From: Hemileia vastatrix
Lineage: Eukaryota; Basidiomycota; Pucciniomycetes; Pucciniales; Zaghouaniaceae
Length of the DNA stretch: 64,000 bases
Direction of reading: 5' to 3'
Assembly (NCBI GenBank): GCA_030280995.1
Contig: JASXTE010000009.1
Location: 2,388,501-2,452,500, forward strand
A program made the position numbers and the translations under genes. The notes under the pieces are model-generated. The model did no database searches, was not told the DNA's origin, and was given only the letters and a program-made list of their open reading frames with translations. Every line of letters starts with the position of its first letter. The first letter of the stretch is position 1. Shown one piece after another: positions 1 through 10,999 of this stretch.

Positions 1-3
1 GGT

Positions 4-1133
4 ATGTTACAACAAATTGAGAAACTTAAAGCTCCATGTAAAATAGTAAACATGGACTTTGTAACAGGTTTTCCAATAGCAGCGCATAAGATTTATAACT
101 CCTGCTGGGTAATTGTAGATAGATTTACAAAAATGTTTAAATTTATTCCTACCCACAAAGAGGTTTCTGGAAAGGACTTAGATTTTTTATGGTGGACACA
201 AATTCTAAATATATCAGGATTCCCCAAAGAAATATTTTTAGGCATAGATCCAAAATTTACTTCTGAGTTCTGGACATCACATATTGATGTTTCAGGTTTT
301 CAATTAAAACTTTCTACAGCACACCATTTACATACTGATGGGCTAGCAGAAAGAATGATACAAAATTTAAAAGATATGATAAGAAGATATTCTACTTTTG
401 ATCTTCACTTTAAATACAATGAAAAATTCACTCATTATTGGGTAACCCTTATCCCAGGTTTAGAATTTGCATACAATAGTACAGTACATTCTGTCACTGG
501 CAAAAAGCCATTTCAGTTATGGTTGGGTTATTTACCTAGTACCCCTTCTAAAACTCTTGATAAATTACCTAGATTGGATATCCATCCAGATACAAAATCT
601 TTTCTTCAAATTCAACAATTATGCAGAAAACATTCTCAAGAATTTATAAATAAGGCATTTGAGTATGAGAAGAAAAGATGAGATAGAGCCCATAAAGAGC
701 AAATGTTTAATAAGGGTGATGAAGTCCTTATTTCTACACTACATTTCAATTTATATGGTAATACTAAATTGAAAGATTCATTCATTGGACCATTTTTAGT
801 AAAAAAGATGGTTGGTAACAATGCTGTTGAAGTTATATTATATGCACCATATGATAGAAAAAATCAAGTATATCCTATTTCCTTATAAAACCTTACAATT
901 CTAATGATACTGATCTATTTCCAAGAAGATAAGGAAGGCATAAAAAGCAACCTGAAGAAATGGTTGAAAAAGAAGAAATTGAAATGATCCTTAATAAGAG
1001 ACACCTTAAAAAAGAAAAGGGAGTTGAATATCTATTAGGGTTTAAAAATAAATTAATTGAATATGACCAGTGGATTCCTGAAAATAAAATCTCTGATCTT
1101 AAAAATCTCTTTAAAAAATTTAAAACCAAATAA
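4..1133 (+). pseudogene. Gypsy integrase-chromodomain remnant (element D)
   Basis: This would insert retrotransposon cDNA into the genome. The integrase core begins with the catalytic Asp in NMDFVTGFP. The second catalytic Asp, found as ISDRDP in element A, is replaced here by FLGIDP, and the Glu of DGLAERM remains. A TGA at 679-681 stands where element A reads Trp (KIRWEKS). The frame then resumes (FNKGDEVLIST), stops at about 886-888, and resumes in another frame as a chromodomain (IEMILNKRHL, EYDQWIPENKISDL), ending at TAA 1131-1133. The broken frame and lost Asp make it inactive. The chromodomain would normally tether integration to marked chromatin. Confidence 0.88.
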
Positions 1134-1249
1134 TACTTTAAAAATTCAGTATATGTATTATAGAAATTTTAAAAATTATTTTCCTTTGCACTCCTTATTT
1201 ATTAATTAAAATTTCGTAACATTTTTTTATTGTTTTTTGGGTGAGAGAG

Positions 1250-1606
1250 CTTCAGCCTAGGTATCCCCAGTACTGAGTATATCTTATGCTTAAATTAAGA
1301 TAACCTTAATTATATTAAGCTTATAAGTAAAAATTACATTTATAATAATTATATATATGGTTATTATGCTTATATATATATTTATTACACCATTAAATGA
1401 CTCATATGAGTTTAAATAGCTTATCCATAGCCCTATAATACTTATTAAAGTGCTAATGGAGTCATTTTTTACTTATCTAATTGAAATTAAGTAATTCTAG
1501 ACATACATAACCTTATATGTATACATAAACCTCATGTTCAGTGAAATATGTAGCTATATTATGTATATATAGGTCTATAAGTGGGTTTTAACCTCTAAAT
1601 AGCCTA
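1250..1606 (+). repeat. Probable start of the 3' LTR of Gypsy D
   Basis: A purine run GTGAGAGAG ends at 1249 and is followed by TTCAGCCTAGG. This resembles the element A junction, where AGAGTGAGGGAG precedes an LTR beginning TGTCAGCCAGG (minus strand). The rest is AT-rich with no gene. The LTR is cut by the insertion of element A. A second LTR copy is not in the window, so the boundary is inferred only by analogy. Confidence 0.5.
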
Positions 1607-2405
1607 TGTCAAGGTACGCTTTTGGTCTAGAAGTTTTGGTATGAAGTTTTACGAGGATTTTAAAGGTTTAAATGGACTCTCAACATATTTTTACATATTT
1701 CTTAATTCAAGGATGATTATTTTACTCAATTAAAAGAGGTAGGATTAAAATATTAATATAATTAATAGATTAGAGTTACATATTGTAAATACTAATGATA
1801 TAGAATATAAGAATAAGTTTTGATTTGTTATTGTTGTAATAAAATGATGTAGTAAAGGAATGATTAAAAAACAACCAAAAGAGAGGCCTTATATAGGCAA
1901 AGGAGAGACAAAGCACGGCAATCAAAATCTAAAAACAGTAGTATGAGAGAGAGAAAAGAATATTCCAGAAGGAGTATTTTCAAATAATAAATTTGTTCTA
2001 AAAAGAAGGCGTCAAAAAGATGTATTTACAGAGTATTTCAGAAATACATCAATTTATTTAATATTTACTGTAGAAGTCAATTCTAAATAAGAAATTTGAT
2101 TTTTTTGTATATATTTAATATTATTTGAATATTAAAATCTTATTTTAATTTTAAAATCTATTTTTTAATATAAATTTTTATTTCTTCCAACCTTTCAAAT
2201 GAGCACGGTGTTAGAGAAAAAATATAAGGGACAATTTTATATTTAATTTTAATTATTTATTTAATTTTATCATTCTGTAATTAGTTAATTTATTATAAGT
2301 AATTTTAATGTAACTAATTAATTAAATAATTAAAATGATAAGGTGCGGCTTCATCCAGTAAATAATTAATTATTTCACTGGGTAAGTCTAGTAGCCTGGC
2401 TGACA
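1607..2405 (-). repeat. 3' LTR of Gypsy A
   Basis: On the plus strand this LTR runs from TGTCAAGG to GGCTGACA, so it has the short inverted ends TGTCA/TGACA. It is the same length (799 bp) as the partner at 9565-10363. It adjoins GCCTA on the outside and the polypurine tract on the inside. Confidence 0.92.
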
Positions 2406-2417
2406 CTCCCTCACTCT
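2406..2417 (-). promoter_or_regulatory. Polypurine tract of Gypsy A
   Basis: On the minus strand AGAGTGAGGGAG lies directly against the LTR start TGTCAGCC. This is the position and composition expected of the primer for plus-strand DNA synthesis in LTR retroelements. It also fixes the inner edge of the 3' LTR. Confidence 0.85.
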
Positions 2418-2439
2418 AAAAAAAACAATAAAAAAAATG

Positions 2440-5400
2440 CTATGATTTTTTCTTTTTATACTTTTTTAGTAGAGTAGGAAGATTAGATATCTTTTTCCCA
2501 GGTATCCAAGAATCATATTCAGATGATTTATTCTTGAATCTCAATAAGTATTTTGTACCTTTTTCAGCAGTGACTATTCTGTAATTTAAAATTTTTTTAA
2601 TTTCTGCTGTTTCAGTGATTTCATTTGGGGTTTTCTTTGGTCTACCCCTCCTTTTTGGAAATAAATCACTATTGGATGTGTAAGGTTTCAAAAGAGATAT
2701 TGGAAAAACAGGATGTTTTCTGTCATATGGGGAATACAGAATAACTTCAACTGCATTATCTCCAATCATTCTTCTGACAACAAATGGACCAACAAATGGA
2801 TCTTTTAATTTGATATTACCTTGTAAGTTGAAGTGGACTGTAGAAATCAACACTTCATCACCCTTTTTAAAAGTGTATTCTTTATGGGATTTTTCCCATC
2901 TTATCTTCTCATACTCAAATGATTTTTCAATACATTTTTGAGCATGATTTCTACATAGTTGTTGCATTTGAAGAAAAGATTTTACACCAGGATGTTTATC
3001 CAATTTAGGTATTTTGTTATTGAGAATTTGGGCAGGAGTATTTAGAACATATCCAAGCCAGAGCTCAAAAGGCTTTCTTTGAGTAAAAGAATGAACAGCG
3101 CTATTATAAGCAAATTCTAACCCAGGAAGTAAGGTAACCCAATCATGAGTGAATCTGTCATTATATTTATACTCAAGGCCAAAGGCACAATATCTTCTTA
3201 TCATGTCCTCTAAAGTCTGAATCATTCTTTCAGCTAAACCATCAGTCTGAGGGTGATGGGCAGTAGAAAGTTTCAGATCACAACCACAAACATCCATCAG
3301 AGACATCCAAAATTCAGAAGTAGATTTAGGGTCTCTGTCAGAGATTATGGCTTTAGGAAAACCAGCAGTATTAAACATATGAGACCACCATAAGAAAGCT
3401 AATTCCTTAGTGGAAACATCCTTGTGAGTAGGGATAAATTTACACATTTTGGTGAATCTGTCCACAATAACCCAAAAAGATTTATAACTGTCTTTTCCAG
3501 CAATAGGTAATCCTGTTACAAAATCCATGTTTATTATTTGCCATGGTGCATCAGGAGGTCCAATATGTTGCATTAATCCTGCTCTTTTACCAGTTAATCT
3601 TTTTGATTTTTGGCAAGAATCACAAGATTCAACATATAATTTTGTGTCTTCAGACATATTAGCCCACCAAGCAGTGTTCTTAATTCTGATCATTGTTTTG
3701 TCAAGATCAAAATTTCCAGCTAATATGTCATCATGACAAATTTTAAAGATGATTTCTTTCATAGAAGGAGGAATAACAATAACATTACTCAGCTTTCTTT
3801 TATAATATAGATATCCTTCATCAATTGAAAATTTACCTTTTTCCAAAGCTTTTTGGTACTTTGGTGGAAGGGTTTTAATTAATGCTTGTATTGAAGAATT
3901 CTTTGGATCATTTAATATGGTGCATAACTTTTTCAAGTCATTGTCCTTATCATATGATTCCAGAATAAGCTGTAATAGCTCTTCCTCAATATCAACCACA
4001 TATATCCCATGAATATGAATAATTTCATCCTCAGGATCATAAGCAGGATTAGAGTCATAATTTGGTAAAGTTAACCTTGATAACATATCCACATTTGAGT
4101 GAACAATACCAGCCCTATGAATAATTGTCATTCTCCCTCTGTACTCTTGAACAGCCAGCTGCCATCTGATCATATGTCTGTTAGGTGTTTTCAAGTTTAA
4201 AAGGGATTTAACTGCACTGCAGTCAGTGACAAGTTCAAATTTCTGGTCATCTAGGTAATAATGAAGCTTTTCTAGAGCCCATACTACAGCTAAACACTCT
4301 AATTGAGTAGCACCATATTTCAATTCACTATTTCTCAAGGTTCTTGAAATATAACAAATTACTACTTCTGAAACTTTATCATTTATCACTTGTTTTTGAT
4401 GGAGGGCAGCACCAAGACCAATGAAACTGGCATCAGTGTACAAAACAAATGGTTGATTAAAGTCAGGTAAAGCAAGAATTGGTGCTGACATCAAACAGTG
4501 TTTCATAGTGTCAAAGGCTCTTTGTCTTTCACTATTTCAGACAAAAGCAACATCCTTTCTAGTTAATTGGGTAAGGGGTAAAGCTATGACTTGGTAATTT
4601 TTAATATACTGTCTATAGTATCCACACATTCCCAAAAAACTTTGGAGCTCTCTCACTGTTGTAGGAGCCTTCACCTGTTGTATGGTTGCCACTTTGTTCT
4701 GGTCAACACATATCTGTAAGCCTGAAACAACATGACCAAGAACTTTTAAAGAATGGAAACCAAATTTACATTTCTTCAAAGCAAGTGTCATATTTATTTC
4801 ATCCATTTTCTGGAATACTTTACACAGGTGTTTAAGATGGTCCTCAAATTTTTTTGAGAATATAATGATATCATCAATATAAACCATCAGCCATCCTTCA
4901 ATTATCTCTTGATGGAATGTGTTATCCATAAATTTTTGTAAAACTGAAGGGGAATTTTTAGGGCCAAAAGGCATCCTAATATACTTATAAATACCCATAT
5001 GAGTGGCAATCATCAGAAAGTTCTGAGAATTTTTCTCAACAGGTACCTGGTGATATCCTTTATTACCATCCAAACAGCTGATATATTTAGCACCCTGTAA
5101 AGTAGCATGTATAGAGCTGATTCTAGGTAAGGGGTAGATATCATCAACAGTATAAGTGTTTAGTGCTCTATAATCACCACATAATCTGGCTTTATCTTTC
5201 TCATAAGAAATTAGGACAGGTGAGATAACACAATATTTAGGTGTTTCAACTACCTTTTCAATAATATTCATTTTTAAAAGGGTAGAGATATTGTCTTCAA
5301 TATCTTTTCTCTTTGTGGGAGAAGCAGGATAAGGCTTCTTCTTTAAAATAGGTGGTATATCAGTTAATGGGTAAGACAATGAAAGTTTCATTTCCTCTTT

Positions 5401-5603
5401 AACTAATCCCAGTTCATGTGACCCATGAGCAAAGGCCATAGGAAAAGATTTTATCAAGTTAATGATGGAATCTTTATCCTCACCAGAAAGTTTTTCTCCA
5501 AAAGAAGCATTGTCAATTTCAGACATAAGGGCATGCATTTCTTTTGTAGATCTTCCTTTATATTGAACCACAGAATTACATGTGTTCAATTCTGGTTTTA
5601 ATA
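2440..5603 (-). pseudogene. Gypsy A pol: reverse transcriptase, RNase H, integrase, chromodomain
   Basis: This makes cDNA from the element RNA and integrates it. Read from 5603 downwards: reverse transcriptase with the polymerase motif VYIDDII; RNase H beginning FVLYTDAS; integrase with a zinc motif (CHDDILAGNFD, CDSCQKSK), catalytic Asp in NMDFVTGLP, Asp in IISDRDP and Glu in DGLAERM; then a chromodomain near the C-terminus (YRIVTAEKG, SEYDSWIPGKKI). One in-frame TGA at about 4537-4539 (FV*NSE) splits the protein between reverse transcriptase and RNase H. Trp is the likely ancestral residue. The rest is open, so this copy is nearly intact. The frame is entered by a -1 shift from the protease frame. 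Confidence 0.93.
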
Positions 5604-6422
5604 ATTTTTTAGGGGGGGAAATTTAAATTTTCTCTTCCCATTCATCCCCATTGTGAAACATTGGTTTGAAGGATCCAATTTTATGCCATACTTGGTTAAA
5701 ATATCATTCCCTACAATAAACCAATTTCTCAAGTTATCATTTTTCATGACAACAAAATCACAAATAGCTCTTACAAAACCATGGTTATATTTAAAAAACA
5801 CTGTGGCTTTGTATTTACCAATGGGGGAAAAAACAGAGCCATAACCTCTCCAATTTTCAGAAATGATAGGCATCAGTTTAGATTTATAGTCTTGATCTAC
5901 TGAAGCAAGTGCTCTTTCAGATACTACACTTCCTCCAGCTCTAGAATCCAGAACAACTTCACTGCTGGTTCCATTGATCAAGACTGGTGCCTTGAGAGGG
6001 GAAATAATAATTGAGCTATCCTCAATGTTCTTTATGATCTCAGCATCTTCAACTGTAGATAAATCATTATTATCAATGTCAATAGTATTTAAATAATGGA
6101 TATCCTCTTCCAGCATCAAGATTTCTTGTTGAGATTCATATGAAATATTGCTGGCACAATCACTTGATGTATCATCCAGTACCACTGTGTCATCAGCATG
6201 CTCCTCTGTTTGTTTGACAAGATTTATCTTCTTGTCACAAACATGGCCTTTCTGCCAAGGCTTGTTGCACTTGAAGCAAGTGTTTGTTGCATACTTTATT
6301 GGTGCAACAGGGGCAGAAGGTTTACCAACCTTTTCCAGAGGTTTCTGTTGGTAAGTGGAGGGTTTCTCAAAAGGGGTCCTAGGAATGAATCTTCTTGAAT
6401 AATACTTATTTTTTAGAAGTAT
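5598..6422 (-). pseudogene. Gypsy A zinc knuckle and aspartic protease
   Basis: This would bind RNA and cut the polyprotein. Just after the stop that ends the gag part, the same frame gives a basic stretch, then a zinc-knuckle-like cluster (TCFKCNKPWQKGHVC), an acidic linker and a retropepsin-like domain. The active-site loop reads VVLDSRAGGSVVS. The usual D-S/T-G-A has Arg in place of Gly, which one G-to-A change would explain and which probably inactivates it. A flap-like and C-terminal part follows (WFIVGNDILTKYGIKLDP). The frame ends at 5598 beside the candidate slippery site. Confidence 0.82.
5604..5610 (-). promoter_or_regulatory. Candidate -1 ribosomal frameshift heptamer, protease to RT
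   Basis: On the minus strand the gag-protease frame reads CTA AAA AAT TAT TAA. The heptamer A AAA AAT fits the X XXY YYZ slippery pattern in the zero frame. Slipping back one base enters TTA TTA AAA CCA, which is the reverse transcriptase frame and avoids the stop at 5598-5600. Retroelements commonly join pol in this way. A downstream stimulatory structure was not worked out. Confidence 0.55.
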
Positions 6423-8377
6423 CTAATTGCAAGTATTAATGAAAGAAGAGGATTCTTTGGAGAACTCAGTCCTAGCCACTATCAATTCTCTCAGAGACAT
6501 TGGTAATTTATAGAGGATCCTGTCCTTCCATAAATCAAACTCCATATTTGGGTCCATTGCCCTTAAGATTTTTACAAGTTTCATTAAAAACTCAATAGGT
6601 TTATCAGTAGAAGAGCTATATCTAGTTTCCTCATACTGCCTTTGTTGAGCCATTCTGAACTTGGAGCCACCAAATTGTGCTTTAATTAATTTCTTCCAAT
6701 CCTCCCATGAGTAGTCATTCCCATCCAGGAGAACAGATTCATACCACATCAGGGCAACATTAGTGAACAAAGAAATTAACTTGGACACAATTTCCTCATC
6801 TGGGAGTTTGTAAGAATTTTTTAAGCTATCAATTCTGCAAATAAATTGTTGCCAATCAGAGGAAGAATCACCATCAAATGTTGGGTACTGATCAAGTTTT
6901 GGCCAATTCTTTTGATTTGAAGGAGTCTCCTAAGTACTAGCTTGTTTCTGAGTAAGAAGCAGCTGTAATTTCTCTAATTGTGCTGAAATCTCATTGTTTA
7001 ATCCTTCTGTTGCAGATTCTGGTGCATTATCAGTTTTTGATGGAAACACAGTGTTATCAACAGGTATTTCCGGATCTATTTTTACTTTAGATGAACTAGC
7101 CACAGGTACTATTTGAGCATCCTGCACTATATGTTCCTTCACAGAAATGTCAGAATATTTTTTTTCATTTAATAATGAGTTCAATTTTTCTTTAATTGTT
7201 GTTAGTCTTGTTTTCATTCTTGGAAGACTAGATAAGCTCTCATTGATAGTTGCAAAAGATAATTGATTTTTATTTTGAAAAGATAACAAATGGTCATTCA
7301 ATCTTTTCAGATTTATCTTATCTATCTCTACCTCCTGGTAACAGGCGGATACAGTATCTTTTAGTTTAGACAAATCATTTTTTATATTTTGCCATAAAGC
7401 AACTTTCTTTTCATGGGTTGCTTTGTAATGAGACAATTCATCAGAGACTCTCTGTGCTTCACTTCTTAATGCTTGATAACCCTGATAAGTTAACAAACTA
7501 TTATATCTCTGAGTCAATTGCATATTGTTCATTATATGATTTTGCTTGGCAATAATATCTCTCAAGTGCTCATCATTAATTCTTGCTACATCTGGATTTT
7601 TTCTCAATAAGGAAACTGAGTAACTTTCCAGACTCTCATAGAACTCAGGGTCAAGAGTTTCATCAATCACAGCCATATCAGGATTAATCATTGAGGTAGC
7701 AATTAAAAGTAATGGATTAGATACATGAGATATCTGTCTATTTTTCCCAGCCTCTATATGTCTCAAAGTTTCATCCTCCCTTCCAGATTTACCTGAAGGA
7801 ACAGAGTCAGCCACAAGAAAAGGCACTTGAGAATCAATAGAGGGACGTACCAGGGTTTGCTGGGTATCACCATATTGGGCTTCCTTCTTCTTTTGCCTCC
7901 TTGATAAGGTTGGGTAGGGGTGGGGTTGACCTGGGTGGGCCTTGATGGACCTACCTGAGGTAACTGATGCTGGTTTTGAGCCAAGTAGTCCCACTGAGTG
8001 TTGAGCCAGTCCCACTGCCACTTGGACACTTCCACCTTCTCTTGGGACTGGGGAGCCAATTGTTGTTGATCCCTGGGAGGAAGAGGTTTCTTCTTCTCTT
8101 GGAGAAAAGTATCTGTTCTTCTCACCTTTTCTTCCAAGGCATCTTTTTTATCCTGAAGCCTTTTGGAAGCTCTTCTGGTGGGTTTATCATGGGCTTCTGA
8201 TCCTGAGTAGTGTCCACTAGGAGTTCTACTTCTTCCATCTCTACATCCTGTTTGGGGCAAGGATTTATTAGTTTGAGAAATTCTTCTTGTTAAAGGAGAA
8301 CTTACAGAAGTAGGCTCATCATAATCAATTAAGTCTAGTTCTTCTTCACGTGCAGCAAAACCACTTTGGTCAGTCAT
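6423..8377 (-). pseudogene. Gypsy A gag (capsid) remnant
   Basis: Gag forms the particle that packages element RNA. The start at 8377 (MTDQSGFAAREEELDLIDYD) opens an acidic, then basic and Pro/Gln-rich N-terminus. A frameshift near 7890 moves the reading into the next frame, which continues with a long helical, probably coiled-coil segment. A TAG at 6930-6932 interrupts it. The same frame then carries a retrotransposon gag core (YPTFDGDSSSDWQQF, MWYESVL, RILYKLPMSLRELIV). A second TAG ends this part near 6423, after which the zinc knuckle follows in frame. One frameshift and two stops mark it as broken. Confidence 0.85.
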
Positions 8378-8534
8378 TTTAAGATTTAACTGAAATGAAA
8401 AAAAGAGACAATAAGATTAATTAGTCTTTATTTTTAATTTTTATTTAACAGAAATAAAATAAAAATAATAATAAAAATTTTTTTAAGATAAAAATCAACT
8501 TAAATAAAATTAATTTATTAATAAAAAAAATTTA

Positions 8535-9110
8535 AAACCAGGATTATAATATAATCAACTGTAGAAATAAATTAGAATTTTTATTAATAATTTTTAATTA
8601 TTTATTTTCAGGATTTAAATCAACTAATTTATTACCAGGACTTATTTTCAACTGAAGTAATCAAATATGAATCTTTATTAATTAAAAAAAAAATTATTTA
8701 ACTGATCACTTAACTACCAGGACTTAATGTAAACTGAAGTAATTAAATATGAAGTTTTATTTTAAAATTTTATTAAACTGATCACTTAACTACCAGGACT
8801 TAATGTCAACTGAAGTAATTAAATATGAGTTTTATTAATTAAAAAAAAATTATTGAACTACCAGGACTCAAACTCAACTGAAGTAATTATATATGAATTA
8901 TTTATTAATAAAAAAAATTATTGTCAGGACAATTTGTCAACTGGAAAAATTAAAATTTAAATTAATCAGGACAAATGTCAACTGAAAAATTATAATAATT
9001 AATATTAAAATACAATTATTTTATTAATAAAAAAATATTATTGTCAGGATAATTTGTCAACTGGAACAATTAAAATTTAAATTAATCAGGACAAATGTCA
9101 ACTGAAAAAT
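8535..9110. repeat. CAGGAC...TCAACTG repeat array in the Gypsy A leader
   Basis: About ten units occur at 40-80-bp intervals. Each has CAGGA(C/T), 5-10 bases, then (T)CAACTG(A/G)A on the plus strand. Several can pair within the unit: GAC-AAAT-GTC, GACAA-T-TTGTC and GAC-TTAAT-GTC. The tail is usually GAAGTAATTAAATATGA in the first half and AAAAATT in the second half. The element's RNA sense is the minus strand. Confidence 0.7.
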
Positions 9111-9365
9111 TATAATAATTAATATTAAAATATAATTATTTTATTACTTCTGGGACTAAGAACACTTATTGCTCTATTATGGTCAACCAGGAAAAATAAA
9201 AAAAATATAATAATAAAAATAAATTCCAAATTACCAGACACCTCCCCCTGTAAAATGAGCAAATTAATGCCACTTACAGAGTGCTGAGTAAAAGGAAATA
9301 CGTAGCAAATGAAGAGTGAAGAGTAACCCAAAAATAGTAATATCAATAATTACCACAATATATAA

Positions 9366-9422
9366 GACGTTTAGTCAGTATATGAACCTAAGTTTTGGAG
9401 CGCGGTTCGATTCCCGTTCGCA
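9366..9422 (+). other. tRNA-like B-box fragment
   Basis: GGTTCGATTCC matches the internal Pol III B-box consensus (GGTTCGANTCC) and is followed by CGTTCGCAGCA, resembling a tRNA 3' end. A weak A-box-like TTTAGTCAGTAT lies upstream. The T-stem does not pair well and no cloverleaf is visible, so this is at best a tRNA-derived or SINE-like relic inside the Gypsy A leader. Confidence 0.35.
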
Positions 9423-9564
9423 GCAAAAACTTTTGTCAAGTGACATATGACGTTTGTCATTTTCTCGCCTTCTCTCGTCCTTTACAGGTACTTGTACACC
9501 GATGGTCCCTTTGATTAGGCCTCAATTAAAGTTGCACCGTCGATATTTTGAAAAGGTTCCTAAT

Positions 9565-10363
9565 TTTCAAGGTACACTTTTGGTCTAGAAGTTTTGGTAT
9601 GACGTTTTACAAGGATTTTAAAGGTTCAAATGGACTCTCAACAAATTTGTACGTATTTCTTTTTTCAAGGATGATTATTTTACTCAATTGAAAGAGGTAG
9701 GATTAAAATATTATTATAATTTATATATTAGAGTTACCTATTGTAAATACTAATGGTATAGAATATAAGAATAAGTTTTGATTTGTTATTGTTGTAATAA
9801 AATGATGTAGTAAAGGAATGATTAAAAAACAACCAAAAGAGAGGCCATATATAGGCAAAGGAGAGACAAAGCACGGCAATCAAATTTTAAAAACAGTAGT
9901 ATGAGAGAGAGAAAAGAATATTCCAGAAGGAGTATTTTCAAATAATAAATTTGTTCTAAAAAGAAGGCATCAAAAAGATGTATCTACAGAGTATGTCAGA
10001 AATACATCAATTTATTTAATATTTACTGTAGAAGTCAATTCTAAATAAGAAATTTGATTTTTTTGTATATATTTAATATTATTTGAATATTAAAATCTTA
10101 TTTTAATTTTAAAATCTATTTTTTAATATAAATTTTTATTTCTTCCAACCTGTCAAATGAGCACAGTGTTAGAGAAAAAATATAAGGGACAATTTTATAT
10201 TTAATTTTAATTATTTATTTAATTTTATCATTCTGTAATTAGTTAATTTATTATAAGTAATTTTAATGTAACTAATTAATAAAATAATTAAAATGATAAG
10301 GTGCGGCTTCATCCAGTAAATAATTAATTATTTCACTGGGTAAGTCTAGTAGCCTGGCTGAAA
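9565..10363 (-). repeat. 5' LTR of Gypsy A
   Basis: This is the direct repeat partner of 1607-2405, with equal length of 799 bp. Both ends have mutated (TTTCAAGG for TGTCAAGG and GGCTGAAA for GGCTGACA). The target duplication GCCTA follows at 10364-10368. It should contain the promoter for the minus-strand gag-pol transcript. Confidence 0.92.
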
Positions 10364-10375
10364 GCCTATAAGACT

Positions 10376-10667
10376 TATTTTTCTTCTTATTTTAGGTCAT
10401 ATGGAAATATTTAATGGATTAACAATGCCAAAACAAGCATATACACCTTTTTCAGGCGCATATATCCAGTTTGGACACTTTATTCTGCTTCCTTTGATGT
10501 TTTTTTCACAAATTTATGGGTTGAGATATAATTACTGGGTTAATATGGATGCTTGGGGATGCTATTGGGGGGTCGGACAGCTGATTTGGTTCATTTATAT
10601 GTTTTGGGTTTCATTCTATACTCTTTTGATGAGTAATTTACCTGTTTCTTTATGGTATCCTCTTTAA
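10376..10667 (+). other. Candidate exon: small multi-pass membrane protein fragment
   Basis: I do not recognise this. A pyrimidine-rich tract ending TTATTTTAG (a good splice acceptor) is followed by an open frame. From the ATG at 10401 it gives 88 residues ending at TAA 10665-10667. It is rich in Trp, Tyr and Phe, with probable membrane segments near residues 22-45 and 52-80 (FGHFILLPLMFFSQIYGL; LIWFIYMFWVSFYTLL). It is unlike the neighbouring retroelement genes. It could be the last exon of a host gene cut by Gypsy A, or a chance frame in the LTR of element D. Confidence 0.35.
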
Positions 10668-10999
10668 TCTATTTTCTCAATTTATGGTATTGGTTTATGA
10701 TATCATTTATTGTGATTGAGAGTCTTTACTTAAGGTCTACATGTTGAAGCTTCTTGAGATGGAAATTATGGTGAGGTGATGGGCCCTCACAGTGCTGTAA
10801 TTTCCTGTGAGAGCAGTGACATTATCTGGATTTAAGGTCTGTGCACTCCAGTGGATTTCTGTATAAGTAAGAGAGGATTTGACAGGTTATTGGACATCAC
10901 TTACGCATTAAATCTCAGATAAAAACTATAATACAATTATTATCATAGAGAAATATATTATAAAGCATTTATAAATTGATATTATCTTTATATTAGCTA
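10668..10999. other. No gene seen
   Basis: Mixed-composition sequence after the open frame ending at 10667. No open frame, RNA gene or repeat is recognised. It may be a degraded continuation of the Harbinger remnant to its right. Confidence 0.5.

Larger units (their letters stand above)
1..1606 (+). mobile_element. Ty3/Gypsy chromovirus fragment (element D), cut by window start
   Basis: The window opens inside a plus-strand Gypsy pol gene (integrase, then chromodomain). It is followed by a purine run at 1241-1249 and a probable 3' LTR. The body is then interrupted after position 1606 by nested element A. The target GCCTA (1602-1606) recurs at 10364-10368, so element D or its flank resumes at 10369. 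Its integrase resembles that of element A, so both belong to one family, but D is more decayed. The upstream part of the element lies outside the window. Confidence 0.85.
8378..9564 (-). other. Long leader of Gypsy A, AT-rich with short repeats
   Basis: There is no open gene between the 5' LTR (from 9565) and the gag start (8377). The leader holds about ten units built on CAGGAC and TCAACTG (8535-9110), a duplicated block of about 120 bp near 8925-9160, and a tRNA-like B box near 9400. Directly inside the LTR I could not find a convincing TGG-type primer binding site. Confidence 0.7.
1607..10363 (-). mobile_element. Complete nested Ty3/Gypsy chromovirus (element A)
   Basis: Two 799-bp direct LTRs bound a minus-strand gag-pol. 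The element is flanked by a 5-bp target duplication GCCTA at 1602-1606 and 10364-10368. Order in the sense direction: 5' LTR, long AT-rich leader with short repeats, gag, zinc knuckle and protease, a -1 shift site, reverse transcriptase, RNase H, integrase, chromodomain, polypurine tract, 3' LTR. The LTRs differ at about 28 positions by eye, so insertion is not recent. The coding region holds a gag frameshift, two gag stops, one pol stop and a damaged protease site, so it is not autonomous now. Confidence 0.93.

Noticed and set aside
9366..9422. Functional tRNA gene
   Set aside because: Only the B box is convincing; the T-stem does not pair and no anticodon arm or acceptor stem can be drawn.
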